From contig NAOQ01000141.1 of NCBI GenBank assembly GCA_002751075.1, positions 61,217 through 87,424 of the forward strand: a stretch of 26,208 nt of DNA. The letters are read 5' to 3'. This DNA comes from Ichthyophonus hoferi. Its lineage: Eukaryota > Opisthokonta > Ichthyosporea > Ichthyophonida > Ichthyophonidae. Positions 22,366 through 26,208 of the stretch are shown here, one piece after another (position 1 is the first letter of the stretch; every line of letters starts with the position of its first letter). The position numbers and the translations under genes were made by a program. The notes below the pieces were generated by a model. The model saw only the letters and a program-made list of their open reading frames with translations, had not been told where the DNA came from and made no database searches.

Positions 22366-22995
22366 ATAAGTGGGCTCACTGCCGCTATTATGAGTGCTAG
22401 ATTGCAGGATGGAGTGTGGGGGTAGATGTAGAACTGTTTCTTGTTGTCAAGGACTCGTATTTTAATTTTCTCAAAGCAAGTTGTTCGGTTATCGGTCATC
22501 GTATTGGTACGTAATCATTGCTGTTGTTGTCTGACGAATCTGTTGCATTCTCTCCTACTGACTCATGGAGGTCTTTTGTTCCTGCCTTATCAAACTGCTC
22601 CCATGAGCACTAATGTATCATAAGATCCTTTGCAAATTATGTAGGCAGATACTCATACAGAAGATGTGACAGCAGAAGGATAATTGACTTTTCATTCATC
22701 ATCGTCTCTTGTCCATGGGAGAGATGAGTCCTACAATAGCAACAACATGTGACCCACTCCTGCCGCCAATTTACAGCCTTAGGCAGGACCCAAAGACCTC
22801 CCTGCCAGTGGGAAATAATGCCACAGATTCGTCAGATGATAATAGCGACGATGACGTATCAATATGATAACAGATAACTGAAACAATTGCTCGGGAAAAA
22901 TCAAAATACGCATTCTTGACAACAAGAAGCGGTTCTATATACACCCACCTACTCCATCCTGCAATCCAGCACTCAGCAACAGTGACCCCACTTAC
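22366..22995. repeat. Large foldback: inverted arms of ~220 bp around a ~186-bp centre
   Basis: Left arm 22366-22590 is the reverse complement of right arm 22777-22995 at roughly three quarters identity by eye. Matched landmarks are GATTGCAGGATGGAGT (left) with ACTCCATCCTGCAATC (right), TTCTTGTTGTCAAG with CTTGACAACAAGAA, CTGACGAATCTG with CAGATTCGTCAG, and GGAGGTCTTTTGTTCCTGCC with the reverse complement of GGCAGGACCCAAAGACCTCC. Both arms contain the same short coding-like segment (NATDSSD...) reading outward from the centre, so two diverged copies of one sequence sit head to head. Confidence 0.85.
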
Positions 22996-23481
22996 GATTA
23001 CCCCTCAATTAGAAGTTGGATTCCAACCACACCTTATAGTTGGTATATGAGCCTTATATGAAATCTCCACCACAATAACTGAGTCTTAAAGACAGATCTG
23101 ATCAAGTGACTATTATTACTACTGGTTTAGTGAAACCAATTGTTATACAACAATCAGTTGGAGACCCTGAAGGCTGTGGAAACGTCACTCAAACTACCAC
23201 AGATTTTGATAAAAAGTAAAAAAATATTCTGTTTGAGACAGATAGGGGATTCTGTCTAGTATATCTATAACTACATATGCAACACAGGCAAAGTAACTAC
23301 AACTATCCAATCAATGAATGCTGGGTTCTGAAGTAATCTATATATAAAATGCTATATTAAAAAGTATAGAGGTTCTGTCGGCAACAGATTGGGGACTCTT
23401 GATTCTGTAGTGATACTGAGTAAAGGCTATACATTTTGTATCTTAATTCTTTACTTGCAATAGTCAGCTATCATTCTGAAC

Positions 23482-23601
23482 ATGGGTGAGATAAATACTA
23501 AGCAGGCCAAATCAAAAATAAGTGAACAGTTTCATGTAAGCAGGAATACTATTGGCCATGGGTTTACAAAAATTGCAACAACCATTCCTGATGTGATTTG
23601 A
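23482..23601 (+). CDS. Short ORF with helix-turn-helix-like sequence (39 aa)
   Basis: The frame ATG to TGA encodes KQAKSKISEQFHVSRNTIG at residues 7-25. The pattern (basic, then K-I-S-E-Q-F-x-V-S-R-N-T-I) matches the DNA-binding HTH at the N-terminus of many transposases and of Psq/centromere-B-type proteins. A full transposase is several hundred residues, so this is at most a fragment. It lies right of the foldback in the decayed region. Whether it is transcribed or part of the same element is unknown; short ORFs of this length also arise by chance. Confidence 0.35.
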   Translation: MGEINTKQAKSKISEQFHVSRNTIGHGFTKIATTIPDVI

Positions 23602-24042
23602 ATGAATTTATTGAACCAATAAATAACAAAATTTACAAATATAAACTAATACCATATGTAATAGGAGTATCTTATTTCAACACTGGCCCAGTGATAGAAA
23701 ATGTCGACCTCAATTTATAGTCTAGTAGTAGGATATATATATATCCATGTATTATGTATAAATTGTTATCTAGATCAAATAACATAATCAACATTCTATA
23801 TAGATACACAAATGCATATACAACCCACATAGGCAAATATATACATCTATACATACATATATACACACATATATATGACTGTATTTCGAAATACAATATA
23901 AACCGGAAGCACACATATAGTGTGATTATTGTCCACTTTAAAATGTCAACTAAGCAATCAACACACACATGTATATACATATATAAACACTCGCAGTTAT
24001 CTATTTATATCTAGATACATCAATCATGATCTATAAATAAAT
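23602..24042. other. Spacer downstream of CSTF3
   Basis: AT-rich, with CATA/TATA-type runs (about 23735-23760, 23820-23880, 23960-23990). It should hold the CSTF3 3' UTR. I did not find a clear minus-strand AATAAA close to the stop codon. Open frames on both strands here are low-complexity. Confidence 0.55.
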
Positions 24043-25682
24043 TCATTGCGCCAATTGCAGTCGTTGACGCTTCCTAAAGATATCTTGTGCTGGTCCCCTA
24101 TTGGTTACTGTCATCTCCGGATGTGTGTCGTCATCACTATCCTCATCCCTCCTCTTTTTGTGGTGTGTGCCTTTTCCATCTCCACGTCGACTTTTTCCTA
24201 GAATTTTAATAAATTAATTACTTAATAGCTAGACAATGTATATATATGTATGAATGTATAAATATTGAAGTCCTAACTGTAGAAAGAATCATGAGAACAA
24301 TAATAGTAATGACAATAACAGTAAAAATAATAGTGATAGTCTCGCTATTATTAACAGGCATAATAATAATAATAATAATAATAATAATATCAACAATTAC
24401 AAATAACCTATATTATATATTATCTTCTATATATCACGTATTTATATCTATCCGATATATATATGAGATAGATAAACAACAACAGGAAATGAAACAAGAT
24501 AAGAGAAACCCAATGGGAGGACACCAACCATTAGAATTGGCAGATGATTCGATAGGTGCTGTAGGTAAAGAACAAAATGTGAGTGGTTCAACTCGCGTCA
24601 TTACGACATCACAATAAATATGTCATTATCACGTCACTAATGTGGATGCTACAGGAAAAAATAAGAATTGCCTGATTGGGCTATTCTTTCCAATTGTTTT
24701 GTCTTGCATTTATCTTTAGTTTATTAATAATATTTGTTTCATAATTATAAATAGTAATATATACTTAACCTGATTGCAATAGCCATCTTGATTGGTTAAC
24801 TAGACAATAAATGATCAATACGAACAAAAATAATAATGTGATATATAAATAACTTTCTAAAAATTCTGGCTAAATTTGATTTCAAAAATTATTGGACAAA
24901 ATATAATTATAAGTATATGAGTCATAGACTATCATGATATATCATGCATGGTTAGCAGTCATCTAGTCTCATCCAAGATTTCATAATTTGACTGAGCTCA
25001 TCATCTCGCCATTAGATGAGGGCGCAACTAATCAACACAAAATATTAAAACTAAAAACTACAATAAAATTTAATTTTGAATTTTTTTATTTCTATTTAAG
25101 ATTTATATTACACTATATTAGACAATATTATATTATGTTGTATTGTATTATATATATATTACATTATACTGCATTATATTAAACTATATTATACTATATT
25201 ATACTATATCATATTATATAATATTACACTACACTATACTATACTAAACTATGCTACAATATACTCACTACACTATACTACATTACACTACTATACTATA
25301 CTATACTATATACTATACTATACTATACCATTGTACAATACCACCCATGCCCGGGACCTACCAGTGTTAGGTAGTGCAGGTACATTATTTATCACTTCCA
25401 GCATATCCAATAGCATGTCGACATTGGCAAAAGGACCAGCGAAGGAAGTAGGGGGAGGGAGTTGTTGTAGCAGCTGACGTAATACCTTAGGCTCGGTAGC
25501 TGATTGGGTGCAATTAGTGGGCTGGTCTTGGATTGGCTAATTTTCATTGTTATATAAATGTATAAATAGATCACTTTACATTCACTTTAGTTATATCCAA
25601 TAGCCTATTATTACGTTTCTTTAATTTTCAATGCTTGATAAAGTCTTGTGAATGATGGATATAGTTTACGTATTAAAATTTA

Positions 25683-25736
<54 letters not shown>

Positions 25737-26004
25737 GTAATACTAATAAAGCCAACTAAGGAACGCATTAAAGTAAAAGGCACAATTAATAAAGATGATA
25801 CAAGTGATACAGGGCCATTAAAAATAAAATTAAGAAACAATGGAGATTGGATAGGTATAATCAAAATTTAAAGATAAATAATGACATAAAGATACAGGGT
25901 AGGAATAGAAGGCCATTGCATGGTATGAAATATCACTCACCTGCAGGACGACCCGCCTCAGGATTAAAAGCAACCCATTGACCTAGGTCAGGCATAGGGT
26001 ATTG
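24043..26004 (-). CDS. CSTF3: Cleavage stimulation factor subunit 3 (CstF-77/Rna14), 3' end only
   Basis: Scaffold subunit of the nuclear complex that binds GU-rich elements downstream of poly(A) sites. Exons on the minus strand: 26004-25941 (acceptor CCAATCAG, donor GCAG|GTGAGT), 25499-25362 (donor CTG|GTAGGT), 24558-24529 (30 nt, less certain) and 24197-24043 with TGA. All phases agree (0/1, 1/1, 1/1, 1/end). The encoded tail follows the human protein: YPMPDLGQWVAFNP, then LPPPTSFAGPFANVDMLL (the segment corresponding to the Rna14 'monkeytail' that grips CstF-64), a basic stretch, RRDEDSDDD (human RPNEDSDEDEE) and QDIFRKRQ (human HDIYRARQQKRIR end). The HAT-repeat body and start lie beyond 26208. 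About 127 codons are in the window. Confidence 0.88.
24358..24390. repeat. (ATA)n microsatellite, CSTF3 last intron
   Basis: Clean ATA run. The plus open frame at 24246-24617 passes through it and is antisense to the 30-nt CSTF3 exon; it is not supported as a gene. Confidence 0.88.
25090..25335. repeat. TTATA/ACTAT pentamer satellite, CSTF3 intron
   Basis: ATTATACTATATT-type array passing into clean (ACTAT)n near 25295-25330, ending about 27 bases before the exon boundary at 25362. Same period-5 class as the SLC35F6 introns. Confidence 0.88.
25682..25735. repeat. (AAT)n microsatellite, CSTF3 intron
   Basis: About 17 AAT units in the intron between exons 26004-25941 and 25499-25362. Confidence 0.92.
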
Positions 26005-26091
26005 CTGATTGGTTGAGAGAGATCAGATTAATGTGGAATTGTGACGTAGGATACTATTGAATATAGTTGTATATAGGACAAAGTTTAAACA

Positions 26092-26208
26092 CAGAAATAC
26101 ATACATGCTATCTTACTACTCTACATGGCAACCTACATACATACATACATATATACATACATATATACATACATATACATACATATATACATACATATAT
26201 ACATACAT
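26092..26208. repeat. (CATA)n microsatellite at the window edge
   Basis: ACATACATAT/ACATACATAC units with TA interruptions run off the right end, inside an upstream CSTF3 intron. Confidence 0.92.

Larger units (their letters stand above)
20890..23660. mobile_element. Decayed coding-like region, probably old mobile-element remains
   Basis: This stretch differs from the rest of the spacer: few microsatellites, more complex sequence and several blocks on the minus strand (about 21960-21730, 21630-21400, 21390-21170, 21010-20890) that read open with codon-like composition in more than one frame. One block is hydrophobic and helix-like; another has hydrophilic segments such as SVDSTESTNRRTRTYLD. 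The foldback at 22366-22995 and the HTH-like ORF at 23482 lie in the same region. I cannot name the family, cannot define its ends, and cannot exclude that two unrelated insertions are present. It is a broken fossil with several breaks, and old judging by the divergence of its duplicated arms. Confidence 0.4.

Noticed and set aside
24246-24617. 123-codon plus ORF in the CSTF3 intron
   Set aside because: It begins in AT-rich and ATA repeat DNA; its better-looking end overlaps, on the other strand, the acceptor and 30-nt exon of CSTF3.

Overview
The window is a strongly AT-rich eukaryotic nuclear segment with spliced genes (GT-AG introns, mostly 0.2-1.4 kb), many micro- and minisatellites and one assembly gap. 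Three conserved opisthokont-type genes can be read. The source looks like an animal or a unicellular animal relative such as an ichthyosporean or sponge, but it cannot be fixed from sequence alone. Introns and spacers are made largely of A/T tandem repeats, while the ribosomal protein exons are noticeably richer in C- and G-ending codons.

Layout. (1) 1-2226 is gene-free and dominated by TATA-type tandem repeats, including a ~540-bp minisatellite of period 12. (2) 2602-5332, minus strand, holds a set of phase-compatible candidate exons of an unidentified gene; this is tentative. (3) 5333-8590 is spacer with one copy of a dispersed repeat and a three-copy tandem repeat just upstream of the next gene. 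(4) 8594-17711, plus strand, is a 13-exon SLC35F6-like membrane transporter gene. I reconstructed twelve exons by splice sites, phase and protein similarity; the thirteenth must lie in the 559-bp N gap at 15383-15941. (5) 17712-19223 is the tail-to-tail spacer between SLC35F6 and RPS13. (6) 19377-20248, minus strand, is RPS13 (uS15), two exons, complete at 150 aa, with a pyrimidine-rich TOP-like tract and two CACGTG boxes upstream. (7) About 20890-23660 is a region of decayed coding-like DNA with a large foldback (arms ~220 bp) and a short helix-turn-helix-like ORF, probably mobile-element remains. (8) 24043-26004, minus strand, is the 3' end of CSTF3 (CstF-77), four exons including a 30-nt in-frame one; the gene continues past the right edge.

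The recognisable genes are unrelated housekeeping functions (lysosomal/endomembrane transporter, 40S ribosomal protein, mRNA 3'-end processing factor) and do not form a pathway. I found no CRISPR, operon, defence or biosynthetic system. The most unusual items are the foldback element, the paired E-boxes of RPS13, the shared 12-bp minisatellite core, the dispersed repeat pair and the alternative-splicing candidates in SLC35F6 and CSTF3.
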